Assembly: GCA_021442155.1 (NCBI GenBank)
Contig: CM038221.1
Span: 41,177,648-41,241,647 of the forward strand
Reading direction: 5' to 3'
DNA length: 64,000 nt
From: Cymbidium sinense
Lineage: Eukaryota; Streptophyta; Magnoliopsida; Asparagales; Orchidaceae
Shown here: positions 10,752 through 24,949 of the stretch, one piece after another
Numbering within the stretch: position 1 is the stretch's first letter
Layout of the letters: each line of letters opens with the position of its first letter
Translations under genes and position numbers: made by a program
Notes under the pieces: model-generated
What the model saw: the letters and a program-made list of their open reading frames with translations, nothing else
Databases searched by the model: none
What the model was told of the DNA's origin: nothing

Positions 10752-13700
10752 TGTTATGTATATTTTTCAGATGGCCGTTGTGGACACCACATAGATCATA
10801 GGGGATACTTATTGAAGTGATCGGGTACGACATTAAGGTATGATGTATAATCTTGAAAGATAGAAATATTGACATACATTGGACCTAATCACTTAATAAG
10901 GACTATTAAGACATAATGGGTCTTCGTATGTACCAGAGATTCTTCTTGCACTCTACATAGAGAAGTAAAGCAGGGTTTTTAAGTCGAGTTCTTTAGTTCC
11001 ATATGGAGGCAAGCCTCCATAGTTAATCACATCTTAGGAAATGAGATTTCCTAAGAAAACTCTCGATTAAATTAGTTAATTAATTATCTCCAAAGATTTC
11101 AAGGTTAATATTATCAAAGGATTAATCATTTTGAAAAATCAAATGGGATTGTTCAATTGGAAGACTTATTTTAGAATCTAAAGAAAGATAAGTAGAAAGT
11201 ACTCATTATACTAAGAAGCCTAGTGAGCACTTCAATCCACCCTATAGTGAGGCTTTATATGTTTGAAAGTGAGAGGATTTATCTTGTTTGAGTTGAAATT
11301 TTATTAGATTGTTAGGGCTTATAACCCATCAATACAAGATTATGAAAATACCTAAGATGTGAGGATTTATGCTTGTAGCCCAAAGGAAACATCTAACCTC
11401 AGATCCTAAATCTAGGGAGCTTCAACACAGGTTAAAAGCACAATCTAAATCTAAGCAAAAAGGAAACATTATGATTTACTTCTACAAGAGAGAGTAAACC
11501 TATCTGACTCTATTGAACTTACAACTGCCTGGAGTGGCTGCCAGCTAATACTTCCTATGATTTAAAACCATGTAGACTGGTCTTATGAAATTATAAGATG
11601 GTTTAAGCTGTTATTTCATTTGAAAGAGACTAGAGTCATAGATTCACTCCCTAAGAGACTAGATCATGTTTGGTATGAACATATGACTTAGTCTAAATGC
11701 AAAAAAATCTTTTCAGATTTTATATTATTTTGACACAATATTTTGGACAAAGGCTTTAAGATTTTCTTATGCCTAAATGCATGATGAAATTTAGTTATTG
11801 GCTAAATAAAAAGAGAAAGAGGGTGAAGCTCCATTATAAGGGGTTGCTCTCATAGGTCAAGTGGTCCCTAAAGTGCAAGAATGGAAGCCCTCATTTTGCA
11901 AAAGTGATAGAAGATGTCATGCATTATGTGAGACATACAACATTCAGCTAAGGGGTTGTTACATCTTTTAATTTTTTTATTATAGCCTAGGCTTTAAAGT
12001 GAGATTAAAAGTTATTTAAAATTTAGTTATGAGTTATTAATTGGGGTAGAAAAATTAGTTTTATCCTAAGAGCCTACCGCATCCAGGCCACACATTCAAT
12101 CATCAAGTTTAAGAAACTATGAAGAATATATAATTCTATTGCGCAATCTAAACATAACATCAATCAAACATGGATAGATTTCATAAATGAATAAAAGTTT
12201 GATGTAGTCGGGCACCATTGTGCACCCCAGAAAAGAAAAAATTGGGTAACTGAGTTCTACCCTTATACAATCCAAAATTTATAAAATAATAATTACAATT
12301 GAAATTAAATACATGTTATGGGGTCTTCATTCTCCACTTCTTCTTCTTCCTTCTTTCTTTTAATCAGTTTTACTCCAAAGCATCATAAGGCCTCCTAGGA
12401 CTAAGCCTTCTAACCACTACTTATTCTATACCCCATAACACTAATCCTAATTCCTATTACAAAATTACATTTTTATAGAAAAGTAAAATCTAACTACACC
12501 TACAAAATATGTATTAGCTAAACATATATACAATCCCAAGAAATTATATTTCATAAATTGAACTCAACACCCTACACATGGGTAACCAAGCCCACTTGTA
12601 CTAACTTAGATTATGGTTAAGGGCATAAGCAACCTGCAAGTAGAAGAATTTATATATATTTTTAAGTGGCCTCTTAAGCACAATCCCCTGTAAAAAATAA
12701 TATTAGACTAATAACGACCTAACATCTAGTCTACGATCCACATTCCTAACATCCAGTCTACAATCCATATTCCTAACATCCAGCTAAAATATTATATCAC
12801 AAAATAAAATATAACATCATACATATACCATCCTAACTTAGGACTATAAGTGGTGACTTAGCATTTTAATATATGTGTTAGGCTTAGTGTAGTGTATCTT
12901 AGCTAGGCTTTTGGATTATGATTTTCTAAATTAGGAAGAGTTTAATTTAACACAATTGATGGTTTAACTTGAAGTTGTTTAGAAGTTTGCACATTTTTAA
13001 TTTATATTTTATTTTGTTTCATTTGATTTATACTTAGCATCTAAGTGTTATAAAAAGAAGAAGAAGGCTTAACCTTCTTCATCCCTACCTTAAGTTATTT
13101 TTTAAAAGCACATTTTTATGATTTAGTTTTCTTTAGTGAATGGTTTATTAAATATTTTATTAATCCTAAGTTTAAGTTAGCTTTAAAGAATCATATTCAA
13201 CATGAAAGGCATCTTAAGATTAATGTGGTCGAATTACCATCACATAGTATATGTTGAACTATTCCTTTTCATCACCCATATCATGCATATAATTTAACAC
13301 TTATTATACATATACATACAATACATTTTGGCACACTTATATGATCATGGATTCATACATTTTGAAATTATATTTTTACTTGATTAGATCATTTATACAT
13401 GTAAATTAAAGGTCTATCCAAAATTTAATATGAATATATATAGGAATGAAATTAAATAAGTATGTGTCTTTATTATCCAGGGAAGTGAGATAATCAAATG
13501 ATCTTATTGGGCTACTTAAAGTATAGTATTCCTGGGATGTCCATACTATATACTTTTTATCTTAAATACATATGAATGTATACACAATTAAAAAAAATAG
13601 GAATTATGCAAAAGATTGTGTTTTATTTGGTTAAATTATTTATACATGTAATTTAAAGTTCTATCCAAATTCTAATACAAATATACATATGAATGTAATT

Positions 13701-16700
13701 AAATAAGTACATGCCATTATTAACCAGGGAAGTAAGATAATCAAATGACCTCTTTGGGGCTACTTAAAGCCTTGCATTCCCGGGATGTCTAGACTATATA
13801 CTTATTATCATTCAAACCTATGTAAATCTATATATGAACATGAGAAAGAAAGCTTCACATTCACATGCTTAAGCTATGAACACATGCAAATCCTATATAT
13901 ATTCATAACTCCTATCACTCCAAATATTGTTATCAACTTATAGCTTTTGAAAAATAAATTTGGATTTATTAGTTATAATAGCCACACATATGATAAAATT
14001 AAGCCAACACATGCAAGCTTACATAAGTAAGTTCCATTTGATTCATTTGAATTTGAAACATGAATACATGAAATCACATGACATGAAATATTTTTAAGGT
14101 GATTGAAAAGGGATAGCCAAACATAACCATATGATTCATTCAACTACACTAATTCTTAAGGATAATCACATCAAATAAAATTATTTAATGAAAACCAAAG
14201 CTTCTTATTTATTTAATTTTTGGGTTTTGAATTGAACTTAAAGAGGATAAATCATTTGTTGTTTTAATTCCATTCCCATGTTGGTGATCTTGATTTGTTT
14301 AAGAAATTATGATTAAATGATTTTTATGATTTAATTAAGCTAAATTATTAAGCAATCTATTTCATTACTCTTTTCTATGCTTCTTTACTTTAATTAATCA
14401 TTTAATAATGAGCCACAAATGACATGAACATGAGGGAAAATAAAAAAGCAGTACTCCTTAAGGACCTAATGCAATTGGCTCGTGATTATATATTAATTAA
14501 GTTAAAGAATCTAATTAAATACTTTTATGATTTTTCCACACTTATGGGTTAATCATAATTTTCTTAAGGGTCCTTATGCTATTGAACACATAAAGAGGAA
14601 CCCTTAATTTCATTATCAATTATCTGAAGTGATTAACATTTTAGTTTGATTTGAATTATCCATTAAATAATTAATTAAGTTTTTAATTAAACCATGTATT
14701 AATTAATCTGCTTTAATGAAATGAATTGGGAAAAGTAATTAGGAAAGAGGTCCTAATCACTCACCCTCATCATCCCATTATTAATTAATGTTTGATGAAC
14801 CTTAATTAACTAACTTTTATTGTTTAGAACTTTAATTAATCATTAAATTAATTAAGAGAGTAATTAGGGCTTAAATCTCAAAGTTTCCTAATTACATAGC
14901 CAATAAATTCCAAGAAAATCATGGGAGGCAGAGGTCATCAAACTAAATCATCATGTCAAGTTTGGGATTAATTTCCCAAGTAGTTAGGCTTTAATTAAGC
15001 TAATTAAAAAATATTCAAACCCTAATTAAGCCTTAATTACTATTCAAAATCAAATAAAATTATTTTTATTAAATTCTTCTCTATTTTACCTTTTTAAAAC
15101 ATATTTATTTATAGTTTTAAATTTTTCTATAATTAGTTATGAATTTTAAAGTTATGGCTAATTAAATCACATTTTAAGCCCAATTAATCCCTAATCTCAT
15201 CGGCGTCACGCGGGCAGTTGACGTGGCAGCGCTTTCTACATGGCGACGTAGGATTGGTCACTTAGATCGTCTGACGTGGTGGCGACAGATGCGCTTTAAT
15301 CCCCACTGTTTGATCTAAGATTGGATGGTGGGGATTAATCTCGTGGTTCCTATAGGATTAAATCAAGATTATTTAGCAGATTAAATCACAATCATCCATT
15401 CTAATCACACGAAAGGGATGGCAGATGATCCTCCATCCCTCTAGCGACGGAGGATGGACATTGTCCGCCCTCCCTGGCTCGATCCGAGCTCGCCGGAGCT
15501 CGTGGAGGCTCAGGATTGACTCCAAAAGCTTTGGGGAAGAGATCTAGAGGAATCTAACTGTGGAAATCATGTGACACCACCATTTCTTTCACAAAGGCCT
15601 AGAAAAAATTGGTTTACGGAATTTACTGCAATGATCAATAGCTTCATCTTGAAGTCGCTGATGTTCTCCTGGCTCAGAGTTGCTTCCTCCTAGGTTCGCG
15701 GAAGGTGTGGGTAAAGTTAATTTCAAAATGGTGGTGTTTGGAGGAGGTTGGATGGAGATTGGCACTATCTTGTTTCGAGCTTAGTGTTCCTAGCAATGGG
15801 GAGGCTTGGGAAGGTTAGGAAAATGCTCGGGGAGGTCGTCTCAGCTCTCTCAGCTTTGAGGATGCTCAATGTGTCGGATGAGATCGATTTGGGAGGAGTA
15901 TACTCTCCTCTCCATCCAAACCGATGGCTTGGATGAGTTCTATAATTTGCAGGTGTCCAGTTGGTGTAGGCGGTCGTGGGTGACAGGGAATTAGTGAGGT
16001 GGCTCGGTTTGAGTGGGTGAGTGAGGGAAGTGGGCTGCCAAGGGCTTAAGTGTCTATCCTTGGGTTTCCTATGTGTGCCAATGGGAGGAGGTGGGTTAGC
16101 TCACCTCTACTAGGCTCATGGCTGACTGAAACCAGCTTTAGGTCAGGTTAGCCAATGGTCCTCATGTATATTTGGAGCTTAGGGTGGCTATCAAGGGTAT
16201 GAGAGTGGGTTTGACCATCCAAATGTGAGTTTTATCCTGCTTGGAAAGCTTTACCCATTGGGTAATGGGTCAATTTGGGTGGAATTGGGTTAGGTTAGAA
16301 TTGGGCTAACCCAAGGTGGCTCAAGGATGGGTTATGTCAAGTTTGAATTGGTTTGGAGTTGATTTGGTAGGGTTTGGCTCAATTTGACCAATGTAGGTCA
16401 AATCGGGCTAAGTTGGGTCAAGTTGACCAATTGGTCAAATTGGGCCAAACCAAGCTTGAGACAAGTTCAAATGATGATTTGTGATGTTTAGGAGCAATTA
16501 GTTTGGTTTGGTTTGCATTTGTTTTGAATTTGACTCATATGGGGTCAAATAAGCTAAGTTGACCAAGTTGGTCAACTTTGCCAAATTAGCTTAGGTTAGG
16601 TGTTGGTTTAGGTTCAATTGATCATTTGAAGATGATTTTAGGCTTTTATTTCAATCAATTTGGATTTAGGAATGATTTATACCAATTTGACCCTTTAGGT

Positions 16701-17825
16701 CAATTTAGGCTAAATGGGTCAATTGGGTTGACTTTGGTCAAATTGGTTTCAACCAAGGGTTTGATCATATTCAATAATCAATTTAAAATAGATTTGAGTC
16801 ATTGGTTGTGATCAATTTGGATTAAATTTTGGTTTGACTCAATTTGGCCTTTTAGGTCAAATTAGGTCAACTTGGGTCAATAGGCCAATTGGATTTGGTT
16901 TGGCTTCATTGATGGTCAAGTTATGTTCAATGATCAATTTGAAGTTGGTATGAATTATTGATTTCAATCAAATTGAACTGGATGGGATTTGGTTCAATTT
17001 GGCTCATTAGGCTAAAAGGGTTAACTTGGATCAAATGATCAAATTGACTTGGTTTGACCCAATTGATTGTAATTGATCAATCAAGGGTGATCAATAATCA
17101 TTGCAGGGAGTTTTGGATAGGTTGGTTCAATCCAATTTGGGTTGGATTAGAATTTAGCTCAAATAGGTCTTTTAGGTCACTTTAGATCAAGTGAGCCTAA
17201 AGGGTCAATTGGCTTGATTTTGGATTAAATTGAGTTTGGTTGAGTTTAATAACTGATTTAAGATTGATTGATGACTTTACTGCAATTAATTTGGATTTAA
17301 TTAAATTTTGACTCATTTTAACACTTTGGCTTCAAATGGGTTGGCTTGGGTTAATTGAATTGATTTTGTTCAATGAGATTGATTGTAGTTCTTGGAAGAG
17401 TTTGAGATGATGATTTGAATGGTTTGAGAAAATTAATTGAGTTTGGTTTGATTGAAGGAGGTTTGGGGTCAAATGCTTAGGATTGAATCATAGGGTTAAG
17501 GTGGGTTTAATTTTGACTTGGAGTTTGGATATGTGATTGGATTCAATTGGTATGGGTTTGATTTGAGGTTTGGTTTTGCATTAATTTGAAGTTGGTTTTA
17601 TACTTAAGGTTAGGCATAAGTCATGCGTTTAGCCATAGGGTAGGTAGGTTTCTTAAGTCTTAAGTTATAGCCTGATCCTATGGTGAATCCTCCTAAGTCC
17701 CTAAGTTTGGGTTAAGTGTTCACTTAGTAACTAGAAGTGTCCTATGACTAAGGAGAATCTAGTGTCTAGAAGACTCCTAGATCTAAGATGAGAAGATTGA
17801 CTCCTCACTCCAAAAGTGAGATCCA
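10752..17825 (-). mobile_element. Inner giant solo LTR (7,074 bp), inserted in the outer LTR
   Basis: Plus-strand ends are TGTTATG and GATCCA (TG...CA), flanked by a perfect 5-bp duplication. It contains all landmarks of the family: a 1.5-kb AT-rich part ending near CACCCCAGAAAAG, and a TACCCTTATACAATCC block. It also has the internal direct duplication around 13471 and 13712, a GC-rich patch at about 15190-15540, and the TTGACC/CCAATT-rich domain (about 16230-17500). The LTR-like ends and 5-bp duplication with no internal domain indicate a solo LTR left by recombination between the two LTRs of a complete element. The open frames within it are short and not conserved between copies. Confidence 0.85.
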
Positions 17826-17830
17826 CCGAG

Positions 17831-20800
17831 CTCTACCCTTATACAACTCAGAACTACAAAATAAAATTACAATTTAGAATTGCATACATGTTATGGGGTC
17901 TTCATTCTTCATTTCTTCTTTCTTCCTTCTTTTGATTTGATTTGCTCCAAGACATCACAGGGCACCCCAGAACTAAGCCTTCTAGCCATTGCTCATCCTA
18001 ACCCTATAACACTAATCCTAATTCCTATTACAAAATTACATTTTATGGAAAAGTAAATCTAAATTTTCCTACAAAATATATATTAGCTAAACATACATAC
18101 AATCACAAGCAGTTATATTTCATTATTTGAACTTAGCACCTTGCACATGGGTAACCAAGCCCACCTGTCCTAATGTGGATTATGCTTAGGGGCATAAACA
18201 ACCTGCATAGATAACATTTATATTTATTTTTGAGCGGCCCCTTAAGCACAATCCCCTACATATAATAATATTAGGCTACCAATGGCTTAACATCCATTCT
18301 ACGAACCACATTCCTAACATCTAGTCTAAACATTACATCATAAAATAAAAATACATCATCATTACATACACCATCCTAACTTAAAGCTATAAGTGGTGAT
18401 TTAGCATTCTAATGTGAATGATTAGGCTTCATGTGGTATGTCTTAGCTAGGCTTTTGAATTATAATTTTCTAAGTTTTGAAATTATTTAAGTTAACATAA
18501 TGGTGGTTTGATTTCAAGTTGTTTAGAAGTTTGCAAAATTTAATTTGTATTTTGTTTTGTTTCATTTGATTTACACTTAGCATCTAAGTGTTATAAAGAG
18601 AAGGAGAAGGCTTAACCTCCTTTATCCCTACATTAAGTTGTTTCCTAAAAGCATATTCTTATGATTTAGTTTCTTTTAGTGAATGATTTATCAAATATTT
18701 TATCAATCCTAAGTTTAAGTTAACCTTAAAAACTCTTATTCAACATGAAAGGCATCTTAAGATTAATGTGATTTAATTATCATCACATAGAATATGTTGA
18801 ACCATTCCTTTTCATCACCCGTAACATGCATATGATTTAATACTTAGTATACCTATACATGCAACATATTTTAACATACTTAAATGATTGCAGATGCATA
18901 TGTTGTTAATAGAAAATGGGGCTTTCATTCTCTAATTAAATACGCATACACATGTATAAAAGATGTAAGCAAATACGTTCCATTGTTTAAACCAGAGAAG
19001 TGAGATAATCAAATGACCTCCTTGGGGCTGCTTAAAGCCTTGTATTCCTGGGATGTCTAGACTATATACTTGCTATCTTAAATACATATGAATGTATATA
19101 CAACTATCAGGATAAAATCATGCAAAAGATTATATTTTTAGTTGAATTATTTATACATGTAAAGTAAAGCTTTTATCCAAATTCTAATACAAATATACAT
19201 ATGAATGAAATTAAATAAGTACATGTTTTTGTTAACCAGGTAAGTGAGATAATTAAATGATCTCCTTGGGGCTACTTAAAGCATCATATTCTCGGGATGT
19301 CCAGACTATATACTTATTATCATTCAAACATATGTAAATCCATACATGAATGTAGGAAAGAAAGCATTACATTCACATGCTTAAGCTATAAACACATGAA
19401 AATCCTATATGTATCATAACTACTATCACTCCAAATGTTATTATCAATTTATAACTTTTGAAAAATAATTTTGAGTTTATTAATCATAATAGCCACACAT
19501 ATAATAAGGTTAAGCCGACAGATGCAATTTTACATAAGTAAATTTCATTTGATTTTGAAAATATGAATGCATGTTATCACATGACATATAACATTTAAGG
19601 TGATTGAAAAGGAATAGCTAAACGTCTCCATATAATTCATTCACTACACTAATCCCTAAGGACAATCACATTAAATAAAATCATTTATGAAAAACCAAAG
19701 CTTCTTATTAATTTTGGTTTTGGATTTTGATTGAACTTAAAGAGTTGAGATCATTTGTTCTTTTCCAGCCAATTCCCATGTTGGTAATTTTATTTTGTTT
19801 AAGGAAAGTTAATTAAGTGATTTTTATAATATGATTAAGTTGAACCATTAAACAATTCATTTAATAATCATTTCTTATGCTTCTTTAATTTAATTAATCA
19901 TTTAATCATGAGCCATAAATGATATGCACATGAGAAAAATAAAATTGCAATGCTCCTAAAGGACCGAATACAATCGGCTTATGATTAGAGATTATTTAGA
20001 TTAAGGAATCTAATTAAGTACTTTTATGATTTTGCCACACTTATGGGCTAATCATAATTTTCTTAAAGATCTTTATGTTATTGAACACATCAAGAGGAAC
20101 CCTTAATTTCAAATTAGATTATCTGATCTGATTATCATTTCAATTTGATTAATTTTTGGTTGATGATTGCTTACTTAATTAGCGCACACATTAATTAACT
20201 CTCATTAATGAAATGAATGTGTAAAGGCAACTAAGAAAGGGGTCCTAATCACTCTCCCTCATCATCTCATTATTAAGCAATGATTAATTAAGTTAAATTA
20301 ATTAATTTTTACTATTCAGGACTTTAAATAATCATTAAATTAATTAAGGGGGTAATTGAGGTTTGAATTCCAAATTCTCCTAATTACATAGCCAATAAAT
20401 CCCAAGAAAAGCATAGTAGGCAGTGGTTATCCCATTAAATCAGTATGCCAAGTTTGAGATTAATTGCCAAAATAATTAAGGCTTAATTATGCTAATTAAA
20501 AAAATATTCAAACCCCAATTAAGCTTTAATCACTATTCAAAATATAATGAAATTATTTTTATTAAATTCTTCTCTATTTAACCTATGTAAAATTAGTTTA
20601 TTTGTATTTTTTTGAATTTTTCTACAATTAGTTTTGATTTTAGAAAGTTTTAGGGTAATTAAAGATATTTTTAAGCCTAATTAATCCTTAATCCAGTGGG
20701 CACCAAGTGGGAGCTGACGTGGTAGCGCTTTCCACGTGGCGCCACGAGATTGACCAGTTAAATTTCTAACCGGGCAGTTGAGTCAGCGGTGGTGGATGCG

Positions 20801-23480
20801 CTTTCGTCTCCACTGTGTGATCTCAGATCGGATAATTAGAATTAATCATGTGGTTTTTATATGATTAAATTGAATAAATTTAATCCGATTAATCATGGTC
20901 GTCCATTCCAATCATGCGGAACAGATGATAGATGATCCTTCGTCCCCTGAGCAATGAAAGATGGACACCGTCTACCCTCCCCTACTAAATCTGAGCTCGT
21001 TGAAGCTCATGAGGCATTAGGATCGACTCCAAAAGCTTAAGGGAAGAGATCTAAGAGGATCTTAAGGTTGGAATCGTACGAAATCACAATTTCCTTCACA
21101 AAGGCCTAACAAAAAAATGGATTTTCTACAGTTTTCCAAAATTTACCTCATCATAGCTCAGGACTGGCGGTCTATCGACTGAGGTAGCTTCCTCTTAAAG
21201 AGACGAAGCCCTACTGTGAAGCTCGTGCCTTGCGTCCTCACTAGTGGCTCTATGGACCAAACACTGTCGAAATCTTCACCGGAGTTGGTTTGGATGGGTC
21301 TCTGGTGCTCGTATCGATTCATTCTTGATTGTCGGAGCTAGGGGAAGGTGTGAGTGAAGTTAATTTAAAAATGGTAGAGGTTAGTGAGGTTGGATGGAGA
21401 TAGGCTATGTCCTATTTTTGGGTTTAGTGTTTCCAGCGATGGGGAGGCTCAGGAAACTTGGGGAATTGCTTGGGAGGCTTGTCTCGATCCAAAAATGATT
21501 TGACTATGCATATACCAAACTATGAAACTATTTTCTTTCCGATGGCATTCAAATCCAAATCTTTTGAGAATGGTTGGTTGGATCTTAGAATGAGATGGGA
21601 AGGAGTATACTCTCCTCCCCCTCAAATTTGACAGCTCGGATTGGTCCTGCCTTGAGCAGATTTCCGATCGGCATAGGTGGCTGCGGACATCATAAGAATG
21701 TTGATGTGACTCAGTTTGAGTGGGTAAGGGCCTAAGGTGGGATGCCATGGCTTGTCCTTGTTTCCCATGGTGAGCCAATGGAATAAGATGGATTAGCTCA
21801 CATCCTTTGACCTATGGCTGACCCAACTATCTTTGAGTCAAGTTAGCCATAGGGCCAAGGGTCCAAACTAAGCTAAGGATGGCTGCCAAATGCAAAAGAG
21901 AGGGGGTTGACTGCCCAAAAGTGGATTTTATTTTATTTGGAGTGATTCACCCAATGAGTAATGGGTCAGTTTAGGTTTATTTTGGGTTGGATTTGATTTG
22001 GGCTGACTCATGGTGACCCAAATATGGGTCAGGCCAAGTTTGAATGGGTTTGGAGTTGGTTTGGTTAGGTTTGGCTCAATTTGATCCTATATATCAAATT
22101 GGGTTAGGTTTAGTTAAGTTGATTAATTGGTCAAATTGGGTCAAACTATGGGTTGAGACAAGTTCAAATGATGATTTGGGATGTTTTGATTTAATCTGTT
22201 TGATTTGATTTGGATTGGATTTGAATTTGACTCATATGGGTTCATATGGGTCGAATGGGCTAAGCTGGCCAATTTAGTCAAATTGATCAAATTGATTTGG
22301 GTTAGGTGTTGGTTTAGATTCAATTGATCATTTGAAGATGATTGTAAGTTTTGATTTCAATCAGTTTAGAATTAAGAATGATTTAGACCAATTTGACCAT
22401 TTAGGTTAATTTAGGCTTAATGGGTCAATTGGGTTGACTTAGTCAAATTGGGCCGAACCAAGAGTTTGATCGTGTTCAATAATCAATTTCTGGTGGATTT
22501 AAGTCATTGGTTTCAACTGATTTGATGTAGGATTTGATTTGTTTCAATTTGACCTTTTCGGTCAAATTGGGTCAAGAGGCCAATTAGACTTGGTTTGGCT
22601 CAATTGATGGCCAAGTCATATCTAAGGATTAATTTAGAGTTGGTAATAATCATTGGTTTCAATTGATTGAGCTTGGAATGAAGTTTGGTTCATGAAGGAT
22701 AATTGGTTTAACTTGGGTCAAGCGATGAAATTGGCTTGGTTTGACCCAATTGATTGCAATTGATCAATCAAGGATGATCAATAATCATGATGGAATAGTT
22801 TGATAGGTTGGTTAAATCTAATTTGGGTTGGATTAAGATTTGGCTCAAATGAGTCATTTAGGTATCTTTGGGTCAAGTGAACCTAATGGGTCAATTGATT
22901 TAATTTTGGGTTGAATTAGCTTGAATTGAGTTTGATAATTGATTTGGAATTTATTGATGGCTTTGATTGCAATTGATTTGGGTTTAATTCAATTTTGGCT
23001 CATTTGGACATTTTGGGTTCAAATGGGCTAGCTTGGGTTAATTGAATTGATTGTGGTCAATTGGCTTGATTGTAGCTTTTGGAAAAGTTTGGAATGAAGG
23101 TTTGAATGGTTGGAATGCTTTTATGAAAATCAATTGAATTAGATTTGATTGAAGAAATTTTGGTTAAGTCCATAGGATTGGCTTAAGGGATTAAGATGGA
23201 TTTAGGTTTAAATCATTTTGGCTTGGATCTTGGATATGAAATAGAATTGAACTAGGTTTGAGATTGGATTTGGCTAAGGGGATAGGTATGAGACTTAGTT
23301 TAGGCCATAGGGAAGGTAGGTTACCTTTAGATTCTAAGGCATAGCCTAAACTTAAAGGTTTGAGTTAAGTGTTCACTTACTCATTAGAAGTGTCCTATGA
23401 CTAAGAAGATCCTAGTGTTTAGAAGACTCTTGGGTCTAAGATGGAAAGATTGAATCCTCACTCCAAAAGTAAGGTCAACA
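17831..23480 (-). mobile_element. Outer giant solo LTR, second piece (5' end in sense)
   Basis: Resumes exactly where the first piece stopped (CTCTACCCTTATACAACTC) and runs to AGTAAGGTCAACA, the reversed TGTTGACCT 5' end. Together the two pieces make 7,146 bp, close to the other full copies. It includes the internal duplication near 18978 and 19230 and the TTGACC-rich domain at about 21950-23300. The open frame at 21449-21778 is not conserved in sister copies and is not a gene. Confidence 0.85.
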
Positions 23481-23790
23481 ATGCATGGTAAGGTTGGTGT
23501 AGCTTCGATGACAAACAAGATTAAAAAGAGTCACCTTAGAGGGTTTGGCTACATAATGCATTGGTCGTTCAATGATCTAGTTAAAAGAGTAGATGTAGTA
23601 GGTGTGCCTTATGTTAATAAAGGTAGAGATGGGCCTAAAAGGATTGGTTAGGACGTATAAAAAATTACCTTAGTTTATTGGAATTAAGTTAGAATTTAAC
23701 ACTTAATATGATACAACGGAGAAAAAGGATTCATGTAGCCAAACCCATATAGTGGGATAATGGCTTGTTGTCGTTGTATAAGGTTTGGAT
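23481..23790 (+). pseudogene. LINE remnant, right half (C-terminus and 3' end)
   Basis: Reads M-H-G-K-V-G-V-A-S-M-T-N-K-I-K in frame, then HLRGFGYIMHW, DLVKRVDVVGVP and GRDGPKRIG. This is the C-terminal tail of the plant LINE protein whose reverse transcriptase half stops at 9255. The joint N-E-Y-I-H/M-H-G-K-V-G-V is what an uninterrupted LINE would show. The 3' part is degraded with stops and ends near a GTTGTCGTTG tail. Confidence 0.85.
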
Positions 23791-24949
23791 TTACTTTAAA
23801 CTTAAATAATAGTGGGAGTTTACCTAATTTGACTAATACTATAGAAAAATAGCTATTATCGATAGAATTTTGAGTCCCTTAGTGGGAAATAATTGGCGGA
23901 ATTACTGACATATTTTCAGTTAGAAAAATTTGAAGGGAGGTTTCGATAGGAGAAAGCATCGTAGCAAGTGTCAGTTAAATTCAATGATTTTTTTCATAAA
24001 AAAATAGTTTAATTTGGGGTTGGGGATCCGACGCTCGATCCCATTCCTCAGTTTCTTCCTCGTGCGACATCAGCTCTCTCATTTCAAGCAGTGCAAGAAA
24101 ACCCTAGGGCACACTAAATCTCATCTTAATTCTTCATAGAATTGAAGATAACCTACTTGTTCTTAATTATAGTGTTGTTTATTTATGATTTCATTCATTT
24201 ATTTTTGAGAAATGTGAATTTTAATTTTTAAAATTTTTTTGTAATTTTTATGTTAGATCTTATGCAAACTTATTTGAAACTCATTATTCTCAAATTAAGA
24301 TGTTTATTTAAAGTTAGATGTATGAATTTATATGTTAGAGTTTATATATATATATATATATTAAAATCTATATCCAATATCATTTTATAAAAAAAAATCT
24401 AGTTAACTTATTATAGAATAATATGATGAACTTCTTAAAAGATGTGAAAATATCAAATTAAAAATTTGCAAATTTAAGGCTACTGATCATCACAATGTTC
24501 TGAATACTTCTCTCTTATTTAGTGTTTAGGGACTTTTGCTTGACTTTTAATGCAGCCCTAAATTAGTAGCTAAATTACACTTGTCGATGAACCGTCTTCT
24601 TCTCATGACACACACCATTGGATTATTCCCTCTATCTAAGCTCACCCCTCCTCTTCTTCCTCGATCTTGATGATCAGCCTTATGTTGAGTAGAACGATGA
24701 AGACTAATTAAAATTTTCAAATAGTTACAGAATAAGAGAAAATTAATTATGACCTTATTGTAGAAGGTTCAATCCTTAAATAGTAGTTTGTCATAATCTT
24801 AGTTTGTTATATCGAATGTTTTCAAGCCGCATACTTAGACACTTAGGTACTTATGTTATATTAGGCTTTGATTATGTAGACATTATTAACTCTATAATTG
24901 ATAAAGAAAATGAATCTACTCCTCATACTTCTTAATTTATACAACATAT

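Noticed and set aside
21449..21778. 109-codon minus-strand open frame, and similar ones at 41655-42011, 42980-43174 and 55130-55942
   Set aside because: They lie in giant LTR copies; the frames are not kept in the equivalent positions of sister copies.
9256..23480. Simple tandem duplication of two 1.5-kb and two 5.6-kb blocks
   Set aside because: The a-a-b-b order with TG/CA ends and an exact CCGAG duplication at the joints is explained by insertion of one copy into another.
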